The notes below the pieces were generated by a model that worked only from the letters and a program-made list of their open reading frames with translations, was not told the DNA's origin and searched no databases. DNA of 45,574 nucleotides, from contig BBFS01000033.1 of NCBI GenBank assembly GCA_001313365.1, forward strand, positions 1-45,574. Direction: 5' to 3'. How positions within the stretch are numbered: position 1 is the first letter of the stretch; every line of letters starts with the position of its first letter. The stretch is from Paenarthrobacter nitroguajacolicus JCM 14115. Lineage in GTDB: Bacteria > Actinomycetota > Actinomycetes > Actinomycetales > Micrococcaceae. The position numbers were made by a program, and so were the translations under genes. Below, one piece after another: positions 21,813 to 32,046 of this stretch.

Positions 21813-22288
21813 CTAGCCGACTGTGAAGACGTCGATTTCCACCGCATCCGGGCGGCGGCGCCCCGTTCCCACCGCGATCGTGTGATTCAGCCAGGCCCAC
21901 TCCGGTGCGGCAGTGGAAAACCGCGGGGTGCACCGGAAGTAGATCAGTCCGGGGGTCCACATCTTCTCCCCTGTTAAGCCGGGCAATGTCCTCCGCGGCC
22001 CCGCGGCGGAGAGCCAGGTTATGCACGTAAACCACGGCTCCACCATCGAGCTCCAGGGCGTACCTGGCATCCAGCTCCGTCAGTTCGGCACTTCTGAGAA
22101 TTTGGTAGTCAGCCCCCCCGCCGGCATTACACGCCCTTGTAACTGTGGCCCGGTTACTGTGCCCCCCCGATAATGGGCACGATCCGCCGGTGTCCCTCCG
22201 GAGTAATACCGGCATCAATAGGTTCGCCTACGTCGACTCTCAAGGTGGCAAGGAACGTCAAGGCGGGCGGTTCCGGAATGGTCCTCAC
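21813..22288 (-). CDS. DUF3237 family protein
   Basis: About 158 residues of the small beta-barrel DUF3237 family, function unknown, often near catabolic genes. Repaired, it begins VRTIPEPPALTFLATLRVDV and contains GITPEGHRRIVPII, ADYQILRSAELTELDARYAL and YFRCTPRFSTAAPEWAWLNH, the conserved C-terminal region; it ends VEIDVFTVG. Breaks at C/G runs near 22168, 22115 and 21955. The GTG start at 22288 overlaps the ligase stop (GTGA), so the two are translationally coupled and it probably works in the same pathway as the acyl-CoA ligase. The nominal frame runs to 21751, but 21813 fits the family better. Confidence 0.8.
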
Positions 22289-23843
22289 CGGGCGTATTGC
22301 TGTCGAAGGTCCGTCTTCCGGATTTTCCCGCTGGCGGTTCGCGGCATCTCCTCGACGAACACCACCGACTTGGGAATCTTGTACCGCGCCAGCCGGCCCT
22401 CAAGATGCGAGCGCAGTTGCTCCCCCCCGGTCAGGGATTCGCCGTCCCGCAAAGTGACGATCGCCCGGGGCACTTCTCCCCCCCATTTCTCGTCATCAAC
22501 TCCGATCACGCTACGCTCCCCCCCACAGCGGGCAGCTCCGCAATGGCAGCCTCCACCTCGGCCGGGTAAATGTTCTCGCCACCGGAAATGATCATGTCTT
22601 TCATGCGGTCCGAGACGAACAGGAAACCTTCGTCATCCTGGTAGCCCATGTCGCCGGAGCGGAACCACGATGAACCGGAATAGCTTTCACCCGTGGCTTC
22701 TGGCCGGTTCCAGTACTCCTTGATCACGTTGGGTCCGGAGATTTGGATCTCGCCCACCTCACCGACGCGGCAACGCCGCCCAGTGGATCGGCTATCCGCA
22801 CGTCCGTAAAGAAGTGTGGAAGCCCGGCAGACCCAGCCTTCTCCTTGGATGCGGAGACCGGCAACATGGTGGCCCCGGGCGCGGTTTCAGTCATGCCGTA
22901 GCAGCTGGTGAATCCGATGCCGCGCTGCTCGTACGCGTCCAGCACTCTCTGCGGAACCGCGGAGCCGCCGCAGGTGAGCTTGTCCAGTGATGTGAGGTCC
23001 GCCGTCGACCACCAGGGATGGTCACAGAGCATCTGGAACGTGGTTGGGACGCCGTTGAGCGTGGTGACCTTGTGCTGCCCCCCCACCAGTTCCAGTACGC
23101 GGCCGGCGTCGAACTTGGATTCAAGCACCACCGTTGCGCCCTTGAGCAGCATCGGAAGCAGGCCCATGTCCAGGGACGCTACGTGGAACAGCGGCGAAAT
23201 CATGAGCGCCACATCGTTGCGGTTCAGGTCCATGTCCACCACCGTGTTGATGCAGTTCCAGGTGATGTTGCCGTGCGTAAGGAGCGCCCCCTTGGGCTTG
23301 CCGGTGGTCCCTGAGGTGTAGAGAATCATGGCGGCGTCGTCCAGCGTTACCGCTTCATCCAGCGGCGCCGCAGATGCGGCGTCAAGCACCTCGCCATAGT
23401 GCTCGACGCCGGATGGCAGCTTGAGAGCGGACGCCTCAGTAACGTCGTCGGACGCGACCACAAGACGGTGGGTTACCTCTGTGTCGAGGGAGGATGCGGC
23501 GGCGGCAACCTCCAAAGATGCTGAACTGACCATGAGCCGCGCGCTGAGTCCTGCAGTTGAAACTGCAGCTCAGGGGCCGCCAACCGGGTGTTGAGCGGGA
23601 CGAAGATCGCGCCCAGCAGTCCGCAGGCGAAGAACGTCTCCACAAAAGATGGGTGATTCTCGCGAGGTAAGCCACTCTGTCCCCCTTGGCCACTCCCCTG
23701 TCCTTGAGGGCGTGGGCCAAACGGTCGGTCCTGTCTGCAAGGTCCGCGTAGCTCAAAGTCTTCCCACCGGAAATGACAGCCGTTTTGGTCCCGGACTTGA
23801 TCCGGCGCCGGTGCAGCCAGGATCCAACTCCGTTGTTGTCCAT
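22285..23843 (-). CDS. Acyl-CoA synthetase (AMP-forming, FadD-like)
   Basis: Activates a carboxylic acid to its CoA thioester with ATP. About 519 residues with all family motifs: the P-loop ILYTSGTTGKPKGALLTHGN (residues about 165-185), CYGMTETAPG, SSWFRSGDMGYQDDEGFL, the hinge DRMKDMIISGGENIYPAEVE and the catalytic C-terminal lysine in RTASGKIRKTDL. The N-terminus MDNNGVGSWLHRRRIKSGTK is well formed. Breaks near 23660, 23560, 22770 and 22520. It leads the downstream part of the cluster, coupled to DUF3237 and 12 bases after the MHS transporter. Substrate unknown; with the dehydrogenase, hydratase and SDR nearby it should start a beta-oxidation-like route. Confidence 0.9.
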
Positions 23844-23855
23844 GGTGCCGTACTC

Positions 23856-25181
23856 CTAACTGACCGTAGAGAGGTCGTTGTTCTTAGACTCCCGCTTCAG
23901 CAGGATGAAGACAATCGATACCAGCGACATGACGGACAGGAACACCACCACCGGGACGATGCTCTGGCCGGCGTCCTTGTAGAGTCCGGCAACGATTCCC
24001 GGGGGTGAAACCAGCACCGATCAGCGTCGCCAACTGGTAACCGACGGCAGCACCGGTATAGCGGTTAGTGGTGCCGAACTGCTCGGAAACGAACGCTGCC
24101 AGCGGTCCGTAGAGGGAAGAATGCAGGATCAGCGCCACCGTGAAGGCCAGGAAGACCAAGGGGGATGCTGCCGGAGCTGAGCATCCCGAACATCGGGAAC
24201 AGGTAAAGGATGAACAACGCCAGGCCGGTGACCATGACGGGACGGCGTCCGAAGCGATCAGAGAGCCTGCCACCCAGCAGGACGAACAGGATGGAGATGG
24301 CCGAGGCGCCTGCAAAGGCATAGAGCACGCCTTGCTGGGGGTGCGCCCTTTGATACTGCATAGGTCACTGAGAACGTGGGCAGCACTACCTGCAGGCCGA
24401 ATCCGGCGGCACCGGCAAACATGATCATGATGAGCGCTTGGGACGCTTCAGCACTTCCAGCAGCGGGATCTTGCGTTTGGTACCTTGTGCGCTTTCCTTG
24501 GCGACGGCTTCGGCGAAGATGGGGCTCTCGGAAACCCGCAGCCTGACGAACATGCCCACGATCAAGAGCACGAAGGACAACAGGAACGGCACACGCCAAC
24601 CCCAGGCCAAGAACGCGTCCTGGGGAAGGGCCGAGAAGATGCCCATGACCAGGGTGCCGAGAACTGCGCCTGTCGGGGCACCGGCGTTCACGAACGACGC
24701 CGCGAAACCGCGCCGCTTGGGATCCGAATGTTCCAAAGCCATGAGTGCGGCCCCACCCCATTCACCGCCGACGGCGATTCCCTGGCAGACGCGCAGGACC
24801 ACCAGAATCACGGCACCCCAAGGACCGATGACGCTGGCTCCAGGAATCAGGCCGATCAACGTGGAGGCAATACCCATCATCGCCATGGAGATGATGAGCA
24901 TGCCCTTGCGGCCGATTCTGTCGCCGAAGTGCCCGAAGATGATGCCACCCAAAGGGCGGGCAACATAGCCGGCAGCGAACGTGGCATACGCGGCCACTAC
25001 GCCCACCCACTCATCAGTACCGGCGAAAAACACCTTGGGGAAGGCAACCGCTGCAGCCGTTGCGTACAGCAGGAAGTCGTAGAACTCTATGGTGCTGCCA
25101 GATAGCTGGACATGATGACCGTGCGCGCCTCTTTGCGCTTTGCGGCCGTGCTCGACGCGCGAGCGCCGTGTGTCCTGACAT
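23856..25181 (-). CDS. MHS-family MFS transporter (metabolite:H+ symporter)
   Basis: Inner-membrane symporter of about 440 residues for organic acids or related compounds. Repaired start: MSGHTALARRARP, then TVIMSSYLGSTIEFYDF, the usual MHS opening. Motif A is GHFGDRIGRKGMLIISMAMM; RVCQGIAVGGEWGGAALMAL (helix 4-5) and LGGRLSDRFGRRPVMVTGLA (motif A of the second half) are diagnostic. Breaks near 25110, 24445, 24345, 24160 and 24003. The end VS, TAG is at 23856, 12 bases from the ligase start. It lies among the acyl-CoA genes, so it likely imports the acid that the ligase activates (inference). Confidence 0.87.
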
Positions 25182-25236
25182 GGCTGTTCCTTGGGAGAGG
25201 AGGGAAGGGAATGATTTTTACTTGTAGAGACGGTTC

Positions 25237-25694
25237 CTACTTGTAGAAACGGGCGAGGAACTCGGCAACGACGGCTGGCCGTTCCTGGCCTTCAATTTCG
25301 ATGGTGGCGTTGACCTTGATCTGGCGCCGCCTTTGACTTCGGTGACTTCGGCGATGGAGCTTCATGCGGACTTTGGAGCGACTTTCACCGGGGGAGGTGA
25401 AGCGGACTTTGTCCAGGCCGTAGTTGACCTTGGTGGTCACGCCTTCGACGTCGAACAGCTCGCCCCCCCAGAACGGGATGATCAGGGACAGGGTGAGGAA
25501 GCCATGTGCGATCGGGCTCCAAAGGGGGGGCCGTCCTTGGCGCGTTCAGGATCGGTGTGGATCCACTGCTGGTCATCCGTGGCATCGGCGAACAGGTTGA
25601 TCTGCTGCTGGGTGATCTCACGGTAATCGGTGGTGCCAAGGTCCTTGCCGGACATGGTGAGCAGGGTGTCGAAATCGACGACGAGATTGGGCAT
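25237..25694 (-). CDS. MaoC-like (R)-specific enoyl-CoA hydratase
   Basis: About 152 residues. Hydrates a trans-2-enoyl-CoA, usually to the (R)-3-hydroxyacyl-CoA. The hot-dog fold motif is clear: NLFADATDDQQWIHTDPERA, with the catalytic Asp and His, then, after a run of seven G near 25528, GAPIAHGFLTLSLIIPFWGE. The end is VNATIEIEGQERPAVVAEFL. Two further breaks near 25400 and 25335. It sits between the transporter and the acyl-CoA dehydrogenase, on the same strand, with GGAGGC before the ATG. Together with the SDR it would make the (R)-type hydration and oxidation steps. Confidence 0.88.
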
Positions 25695-25732
25695 CTTTGC
25701 CTCCTGGTAGTTGTTGACTGAAAAGCAGGTGT

Positions 25733-26933
25733 TTAGCGGGTGAACGCGCTCTCGTCTGTGAGGGCGCGGCCGATGATGAGGGCGTTGATCTCGTGGGTGC
25801 CTTCGTAGGAATAGACGGCTTCCGCATCGGCATGGAAACGCGCGACGTCGGCGGCGAGAGTGATGCCGTTACCGCCTAGCACTTCGCGGGCAAGGGCGAC
25901 GGTTTCGCGCATCATGAGGCTGGTCTGCATCTTGGCCAGGGCCGAATCCTGGTCCCTATAGATCCCCCCCAGCCCTGCTGTTCGGTGAGCCGAACCACCA
26001 GGGAGAGTGACGCGGTGATGTTTCCCAGCATCCGCGCCAGCTTTTCCTGCACCAACTGGAAGGAACCCAGCGACCGGCCGAACTGCCGGCGTTCTTTGAC
26101 GTACGCCAACGCAACCTCGAACGCGCCTGCTTGGATGCCGGTAGCGATCCATGCAACGTCCGAGCGCATCGCGCGCAGCATCGCGGCGACGTCCTTGAAG
26201 GAATCCACGTTATGCAGGCGCATGGCCTCGGGAACCCGGACATTGTTCAACGTGATGTGGGCGTTCTGCATCATCCGCAGCGAGGTCTTCCCCTGGATTT
26301 TCTCCAGGCTGACACCGGCAGCAGTTCGGTCCACCAGGAACGCCTTGACCTGGCCATCGGCGACCTCCCGGGCGAACACACACAACACATCCGCCGTGGA
26401 AGCACCCCCGATCCACCGCTTCGCACCATCCAAAACCCAAGTGCCGCCGTCGGAATCTTTTTCAAAGCGAGCGGTGGTGGACAGTCCGCCGGCGATGTCC
26501 GAGCCGTGCTCGGGTTCAGTCAGTGAGAAGACGCCCTTGAGCGAGAAATCGATGACCTTGGGCATCCACTCCTTTTGCTGCTCCTCGGAAGCCCCCACCC
26601 GGATCGCGGTCCGGAACAGCCCTGCCTGCGCTGTGTACCACGTGGCCAACGACGCGTCCGTACGGGCGAGTTCGAAGATCCGGAAGCCGTGGTAAATCCC
26701 CCCCTTGCGGGTGCCTCGACGGTGAGATCAGCCGGTTCCATCAGGTCAAGGCCGACCAATGGTTGAGCGAGTTGTTCCGGGAACTCGCCACGCTCCCAGT
26801 ACTCGGCCAGCAAGGGTTTCGCCTGGGTGTCAAGGAAGTTCCGGAGCCGGCCAAGAGCTTGGCGTTCCCCCCCGGTGGTCAGCAGCGCTTCGGCGTCGTA
26901 CCAGTCCGCTACGGAGTACAGTCGCTGATCCAC
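25733..26933 (-). CDS. Acyl-CoA dehydrogenase
   Basis: FAD enzyme that makes the alpha-beta double bond of an acyl-CoA. About 400 residues, close to the glutaryl-CoA dehydrogenase-like subgroup. [20 protein letters not shown] and [19 protein letters not shown] are the two acyl-CoA dehydrogenase signatures; [29 protein letters not shown] and [19 protein letters not shown] close the protein. The catalytic glutamate is likely the E in YEGTHEI. Breaks near 26700 (six or seven C) and 25965. Nominal start GTG 26933; a GTG at 26955 in another frame (VTTTASAA) suggests the true start may lie a few codons upstream with a lost or gained base. Directly after the amidohydrolase stop. Confidence 0.9.
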
Positions 26934-26963
26934 GCTGCCGCCGCGCTCGCCGTGGTGGTCACT

Positions 26964-27865
26964 TCAACCACCCAGCCCGAGTAGCCGGACGGCGTTGTCC
27001 TTGAGGATCTTGGGCCGCACTTCGTCCTTCAGTGGCAGGTCAGCGAACGCACCCAGCCACTTCTGCGGCGTGATCAGCGGGAAGTCCGTTCCGAACAGCA
27101 CTTTGTCCTGCAGCACCGAATTGGATAGACGAACCAGCGACTCCGGGAAGTACTTGGGCGACCATCCGGACAGGTCAATGAAGACGTTGGATTTGTGCGT
27201 CGCGATGGAGTTCGCTTCGTCCTGCCACGGTACAGAAGGGTGGGCCATGATGATCTGCAGCCCAGGGAAGTCAGCGGCCACGGCGTCCAGTAACAACGGG
27301 TTTGAGTAAGCCAGCTTGATCCCATATCCGCCCGGAAGACCGGCACCCATACCGTTCTGGCCTGTGTGGAAGATGCACGGAAGTCCCAGTTCCTGGAGGG
27401 TTTCCCACAGTGGATAGAACGTCTCGTTGGAGGGGGGGTCGAAACCCTGCAGCGACGGGTGGAACTTGAAACCACGGGCACCGAGCTCCACGGCCTGGTG
27501 CTTCGCCCCCCCGGCGATCGCTTCCTCCCCCCCGTCCGCGGGTCCACGCTGCCGAACGGGATCAGCACATCGTTGTTCCGGGCAGCCCCCCCGGCAATCA
27601 GTTCCGGAATGCTGTTCGGTTCGTGCTTGAGCTGGGTCCGGGCGTCAACAGTGAAGACGACGGCGGCCATGTTCAGCTCGCGGTACACCTCGGCGATCCG
27701 GTCCAGCGACGGTGTTCGATCTTCGGCTTTGAAATACTTTGCCGAAGCCTCGGTCAGGGCCTCAGGGAGTGAGCCATGACCACAGCTGTCCACTTCGAGG
27801 TGGACGTGCATGTCGATCGCATCGAGCGCGGAAGCATCGATGCCCAGTTCGTAGCGGTCGGCCAT
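26964..27865 (-). CDS. Amidohydrolase 2 family protein (TIM-barrel hydrolase or decarboxylase)
   Basis: About 300 residues. Metal ligands are visible: AIDMHVHLEVDSCG (HxH, residues about 18-20), CIFHTGQNGMGAG (histidine), IIMAHPSVPWQDEA (histidine) and FGTDFPLITPQKW (aspartate). The family contains acid decarboxylases and ring-opening hydrolases, so the name does not fix the reaction. Two runs insert codons or shift frame near 27505-27590; SLQGFDPPSNETFYPLWE has an extra proline at a run of seven C. ATG 27865 starts MADRYELGIDASALDAID. It lies between the SDR and the acyl-CoA dehydrogenase in the same transcript, so it probably acts on the same compound after or before CoA activation. Confidence 0.87.
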
Positions 27866-27892
27866 GATCAGCGTGCCTGGGCTGCTTCCGGC

Positions 27893-28837
27893 TTAGCCCC
27901 CTTCAGGCCTAGCCGGTTCGGGTTGCAGGTCCTCGGGAAGCGGCAGGAAGTCCTCACCGAAGCTTTGCAAAGCATCCGCACCGAACAGTGATCCGGCGCT
28001 TTCCTTCAGTGCCTCGTAGCTCCAGCCGCCCTCACGGTATTCGGTGCTCGCCGCCGTCGGGTGCGTCCAAACCTGCAGCCGGTCACCGCCGGCACCGATC
28101 GCCTGGCCGGTGATCCCGCCAGCTGCATCTGAGGCAAGGAACGCGATCAGCCCGGCGACGTCGTCGGCCGTTCCAAAACCGAGGTCGTGACGGAAGAAGG
28201 ACGGCATCGCCTCACCCCGTTCCTCCGCCTCAACAGCCTTCTGGAAGTACGGAACAGTCTTGGTCATGGCCGTGGCGGCCACCGGGATCACGGAGTTGAC
28301 GGTCACGCCAGCCTTTTTCATCTCCTGCGCCCATGTCCGAACCATGCCCACAATCCCGGCCTTTGCTGCAGCGTAGTTTGTCTGCCCGAAGTTGCCGCGC
28401 TGGCCGGTCGGCGAACCGATGGTGATGATCCGGCCGGCGATGTTGTTTTCCTTGAAGTACGCGAAGGCCTCACGGACGCACGTGAACGTGCCCTTCAAGT
28501 GCACGTTGATGACCAGGTCAAAGTCCTCATCGGTCATCTTCAGCAGGCTCTTGTCCCGCAGGATCCCGGCGTTCGTCACCAGAATGTCCAAGCGGCCAAA
28601 CGCGGCAACAGCGCCGGCCACCAAAGCTTGGCAGCATCCGTGTTCCCCCCACCGGAACCACCACGGCGGTGGCCCGGCCGCCGTCGGCCTCAATCAGTGC
28701 AACAGCCTGTGCGGCGTCTCAGCGTTCACGTCGTTGATCACGACGGCGGCACCATGGCTGGCGAGCTCCCTCGCGTAAGCGAGTCCAAGACCCTGTCCAC
28801 TTCCAGTGACGATTGCAACCTTGCCGTTCAAGCTCAT
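27893..28837 (-). CDS. Short-chain dehydrogenase/reductase, (3R)-hydroxyacyl-CoA dehydrogenase-like
   Basis: NAD(P)-dependent oxidoreductase of about 314 residues. MSLNGKVAIVTGSGQGLGLA gives the TGxxxGxG cofactor motif, ILVTNAGILRDKSLLKMTDE the NAG motif, and GSPTGQRGNFGQTNYAAAKA the catalytic Ser and YxxxK. 'NAGILRDKS' followed by NVHLKGTF resembles the dehydrogenase domain of (3R)-hydroxyacyl-CoA dehydrogenases (HSD17B4 type). A C-terminal extension of about 70 residues (TEYREGGWSYEALKESAG, then LPEDLQPEPARP) goes beyond the usual SDR length. Breaks near 28715 and 28650. GAAGGAGCACGCC before ATG 28837 is a good ribosome site. First gene of the catabolic operon, divergent from MarR. Confidence 0.88.
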
Positions 28838-28915
28838 GGCGTGCTCCTTCGCATGCAGTAACCGGCTGGAGCCGGTGAGGCCGATCCCACTGCGTCGTGA
28901 GATCCTTGTCATGAT

Positions 28916-28959
28916 CAATGAGAATACGGATCATTGAAAAAGTCAACGATTGTTTTTCA
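28916..28959. promoter_or_regulatory. Operator/promoter region between the SDR and MarR genes
   Basis: Two overlapping inverted repeats lie in the AT-rich gap: CAATGA-9 bases-TCATTG (28916-28936) and TGAAAAA-11 bases-TTTTTCA (28935-28959). A TTGACT on the minus strand (28945-28940) can serve as -35 box for the SDR operon. Placement between divergent genes fits binding by the MarR protein. Confidence 0.6.
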
Positions 28960-28976
28960 TTACTATTGGAGTTGTC

Positions 28977-29439
28977 ATGGGCCCGCAAAGCACCGAAGTG
29001 GAAACCCCCCCGCGCCTGGCCGGAGCAAAAATCGGCAGCGATGTGGGTCTGTTGCTGGCCAAACTGCATGCCACAGGCTCACTCCTGAACAACAAGGCCC
29101 TGGCTGATTACGGCCTCCGGGAGCGCTCTTTCTCCGTGCTGACACTCGCGTGCAGCGGGTTGGAACCCACCAACGTGAGCTCGCTGATTTCCTCAGCCTC
29201 GATCCCAGCCAAGTGGTCAGCCTTGTCGACGACCTCGAACACCGCGGGCTGGTGAAGCGAGCCCAAGGCAAGCAGGACCGCCGAGCCAAGATCATCGTCT
29301 CCACAACCGAGGGCCGACGGATCCACAACAAGGCGCGGGCAGCGCTGGAAGTGTGCGAGCAAACCCAACTCGCGGCGCTTAGCGAGGATGAGAACGCGCA
29401 GCTAAGGCGCTGCTGAAGAAAGCGCTGTGGGGGGGCTAG
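28977..29439 (+). CDS. MarR-family transcriptional regulator
   Basis: About 154 residues. The winged helix is readable as QRELADFLSLDPSQVVSLVD followed by DLEHRGLVKRAQGKQDRRAK, the latter being the family's wing with the conserved D-x-R-x-K. The N-terminal helix DVGLLLAKLHATGSLLNNKA belongs to the dimer interface. Breaks near 29168 and near 29407; after the second, the protein runs LLKKALW to TAG 29437 rather than stopping at 29416. ATG 28977 follows TTGGAG. It is divergent from the catabolic operon and the inverted repeats between them suggest that it represses it until a CoA-thioester or aromatic acid binds; the ligand is inference. Confidence 0.87.
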
Positions 29440-29559
29440 GCTCGCCGCCGACGGCCCGAACTTGGGGGGGCGATCGATGGACATCTGCACAGGAGCCCCC
29501 GGCTACCGTATGCACCTGTCCATATCGGCATCCTGGCTCTTCTGTCAGGATCAGAAACT

Positions 29560-29777
29560 ATGAGCTTCCCCCCTTTTCCACGATCCCCTGCAGCGCCGTC
29601 ACCGTCGACGCACCCGTTCGCGATCCTCAAGTCCACCGCCAAACCCGCGCTACCAACCGGCCGGCCCGGCAGGCAACACATGGATCAAAGCCTGTCCGCA
29701 CTTCAAGCCAGCGTGAGGTAGCCAAAGTTGCCGAAGACCTCCAGGCCTTGATGGCGAGGACCAGTGGGCGGCACTAG
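29560..29777 (+). CDS. Short protein of unknown function
   Basis: If one base is restored near 29716, ATG 29560 opens MSFPPFPRSPAAPSPSTHPF, continues HMDQSLSALQASVREVAKVA and ends LQALMARTSGRH at 29777. The first half is proline-rich and basic, the second half a regular amphipathic helix. About 72 residues. No family recognised. The gap 29440-29559 holds two runs of seven G and no gene. Real coding is plausible because the helix reads well across the repaired base. Confidence 0.4.
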
Positions 29778-29861
29778 TCTCGTGAGCCGCCCTCTGGCTT
29801 ATCAACACCCCCCCCGAATTGACTTGCTTCTTTGTCTGGCGCCGTGCTAGGCTGGGTCTCA

Positions 29862-30628
29862 TGACTGAGCTGACCTTCCAGGACATCGTCGACGACGGCG
29901 CCATCCTTTTCCTCGAAACCCACCAGATGCAGGGCGACCGTTTCGAGGAATGGGGGGATACGAGCGTTGGAACACCGACGACCAGTTCGCAAGTGTTGAA
30001 TTCCACTTCCCCGGAAGAAGCTCGAAGCACCTTCACACTGCTTTTGTGGGAACCTCTGCCCCGGGTGCCAAGAGTTTCCTTTGGGCATGGGCGAATCCGA
30101 ATGTCGCGGCGACGCCTGCCCAACAGGAAGTCTTTGACCAAGTAGTCGCGTTCGGCCGGCATTACGGCATTGAGGAACTGACCAATGGTGAGATTCCCTT
30201 CACTGCCATCGTTCCCGCCTACGTGGATGAGGAAGTCAGGCTCAGCGCTGAAAAGGCCGGAGCAACCCTGGTGGCCTTCAAAATCGCCACGGCAGTGAAG
30301 ATGATCACGGGCAAAGCCAACCACTTCACGTCCGACATCGGCGGGGGGCTCCATGGCCGTGGTCGCCTACAACAATGGCCACTTGGAACTGGGGCCGCCC
30401 TCCGCCCTTACCTTTCAGATGCGCCTCATGGAGGCTGTGACCGGCGGCATGATCGAGGACCACCGCCGCGCCGTCGAAAGCTACGCCCGTTTCCGCCTGC
30501 AGACGCCAGTCACGGAACCGTCTCCAGGCACTGTGGAAGTAACGTTCGACGACGGTCGGGCCACCATTGCGTTCGATGAGAACAACAGGCTTACCACCAT
30601 GAATGCGTCGTTGACCGGTTCCAAATAG
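29862..30628 (+). CDS. DUF6882-like protein of unknown function
   Basis: About 255 residues. The pattern GAKSFLWAWANPNVAATPAQ and the following GRHYGIEELTNGEIPF resemble the DUF6882 family (W-x-W-A-N-P motif), which has no known function; I give the name with moderate confidence. It opens MTELTFQDIVDDGAILFLET and ends NRLTTMNASLTGSK. Breaks at runs of G near 29954 and 30345; repaired, the joins read FEEWGYERWNTDDQ and HFTSDIGGGSMAVV. No signal peptide or membrane helix. It lies between the catabolic cluster and the secretion island, facing the same way as the first island gene. The gap 30629-30742 has no gene. Confidence 0.7.
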
Positions 30629-30742
30629 CAAGCCGAATGTATCTGCGCGGGACACGTGACATGACCCGCCCTGCCTACCCCGGCTAGTATCACTGGTTGG
30701 AGCGTCACCAAGATGCATAGCGGAATATCGAAGGGTACAGCG

Positions 30743-32041
30743 ATGGAACTGGGGGGGCCACACGCGTCGAAGTGTTTGCCGACGGCAGGGTAACTGTAGG
30801 CGGAGAAGCCATTTCTCCGCCCGAGGGGGGGATTGATCCCTACTCGGCTGCAATTGCGGTACTCGCGGACTATGCCAAGTCGTCCGGAGCGCCGGTTTTG
30901 GCGGATGCGATCGACCATGCCAAGGGGCAGGAAGGCCGGTTCCACGTGCATCCGGATGGTCGCGCGGAGGCGGTGGCAGGATTCCCGGGCGCGTGGACTC
31001 CCCCGCAGCAGAATCGACCCAGCCCACCGCGGAATCAGCCGACGCTGGCCCGGCAAGCCCAGGCGCTGTTCCGGCAAACCCAGGCCCCCCCGCCCAGGCA
31101 AACGCAAGCTACGGCTCCGCGCACCTCGAAACCCAATTCGTGAGGCCGGACAGGCCACGCCCCCCCACCACAGGCTTCAGGGGGCGTGCTGTATTCGGCT
31201 ACGGGTGGTTTCGTGAACCTCGGCCCCAGCGCCAAGGACCAGGACGAGGCCGAGCTGGAACGGCGGATCGCCCGTCCGCTCTCCGGCAGCTTCAACACAG
31301 CGATCCTCAGCCTCAAGGGTGGCATCGGCAAGACATCCACCACGGTGGGCGTGGGCATGATCCTTGCCGAGTACCGTGGTGACCACCCGTGCGCGATCGA
31401 TGCAAACCCTGACAGCGGTGACCTGGCCGAGCGGGCACTTGGCGAAATGCTCTACCAAAAGGTCAAGCCGCGCACCATTACGGACATCGTCCGGGACATC
31501 GACCAGATCACGTCCCTGACCATGCTGACCGATTACATGCACCACGCCAACCGGCTACACCTGGTGGCAGGAGAGCAGGATCCGGCGTTGTCCGATGCCC
31601 TGACGGCCGCTGAGTACCTCAAGATCAAGCAGTTGGTTTCCCAGTACTATTCGGTGACACTCACCGATTGCGGCACGGGCGTGTCCCACCCGGCCATGGC
31701 CGGCGTTCTCCCCCGAAGCAACCAACCTGGTCATCGCGTCCGGCTATGCAGTGAGCGGCGCCAAACGTGCCCGCAATACGCTTCAATGGCTGGCCGACCA
31801 CGGGTATGAGGACCTGGCACGGAACGCCATTGTGGTGGTCACGGACAAGGACCAAGTGTCCAGCCGTGTCAACAAGCGTGCCATCGAAGAGCACCTCGCC
31901 GGCTTCTGCCGGCAGCTCATTACAGTGCCTCACGACCGCGGCGTGGCAGATGGCGACCGCATTTCGTTGGACAAGATCTCGGGCGGGACCCGCCGGGCCT
32001 ACAAGGAAATCGCTGCAGCGATCGTGGACGGCTACGTCTAA
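30743..32041 (+). CDS. MinD/ParA-like ATPase of the type VII secretion locus
   Basis: About 433 residues in three parts. The N-terminus (VEVFADGRVTVGGEAISPPE) is a small beta domain, then a proline/alanine-rich linker of about 70 residues (SADAGPASPGAVPANPGP), then a SIMIBI ATPase: AILSLKGGIGKTSTTVGVG is the deviant Walker A with its signature lysine, and ALSDALTAAEYLKIKQLVSQ and VTLTDCGTGVSHPAMAG (Walker B region) follow. Genes of this kind (EspI-like) accompany ESX systems and are thought to regulate them or assist secretion. Breaks near 30760, 30985, 31170 and 31708. ATG 30743 was chosen because the small domain begins there. It converges on the secretion genes, with five bases between stops. 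Confidence 0.83.
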
Positions 32042-32046
32042 GCCAA

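Noticed and set aside
27427..27779. Plus-strand ORFs opposite the amidohydrolase
   Set aside because: They mirror the metal-site coding sequence and carry no domain.
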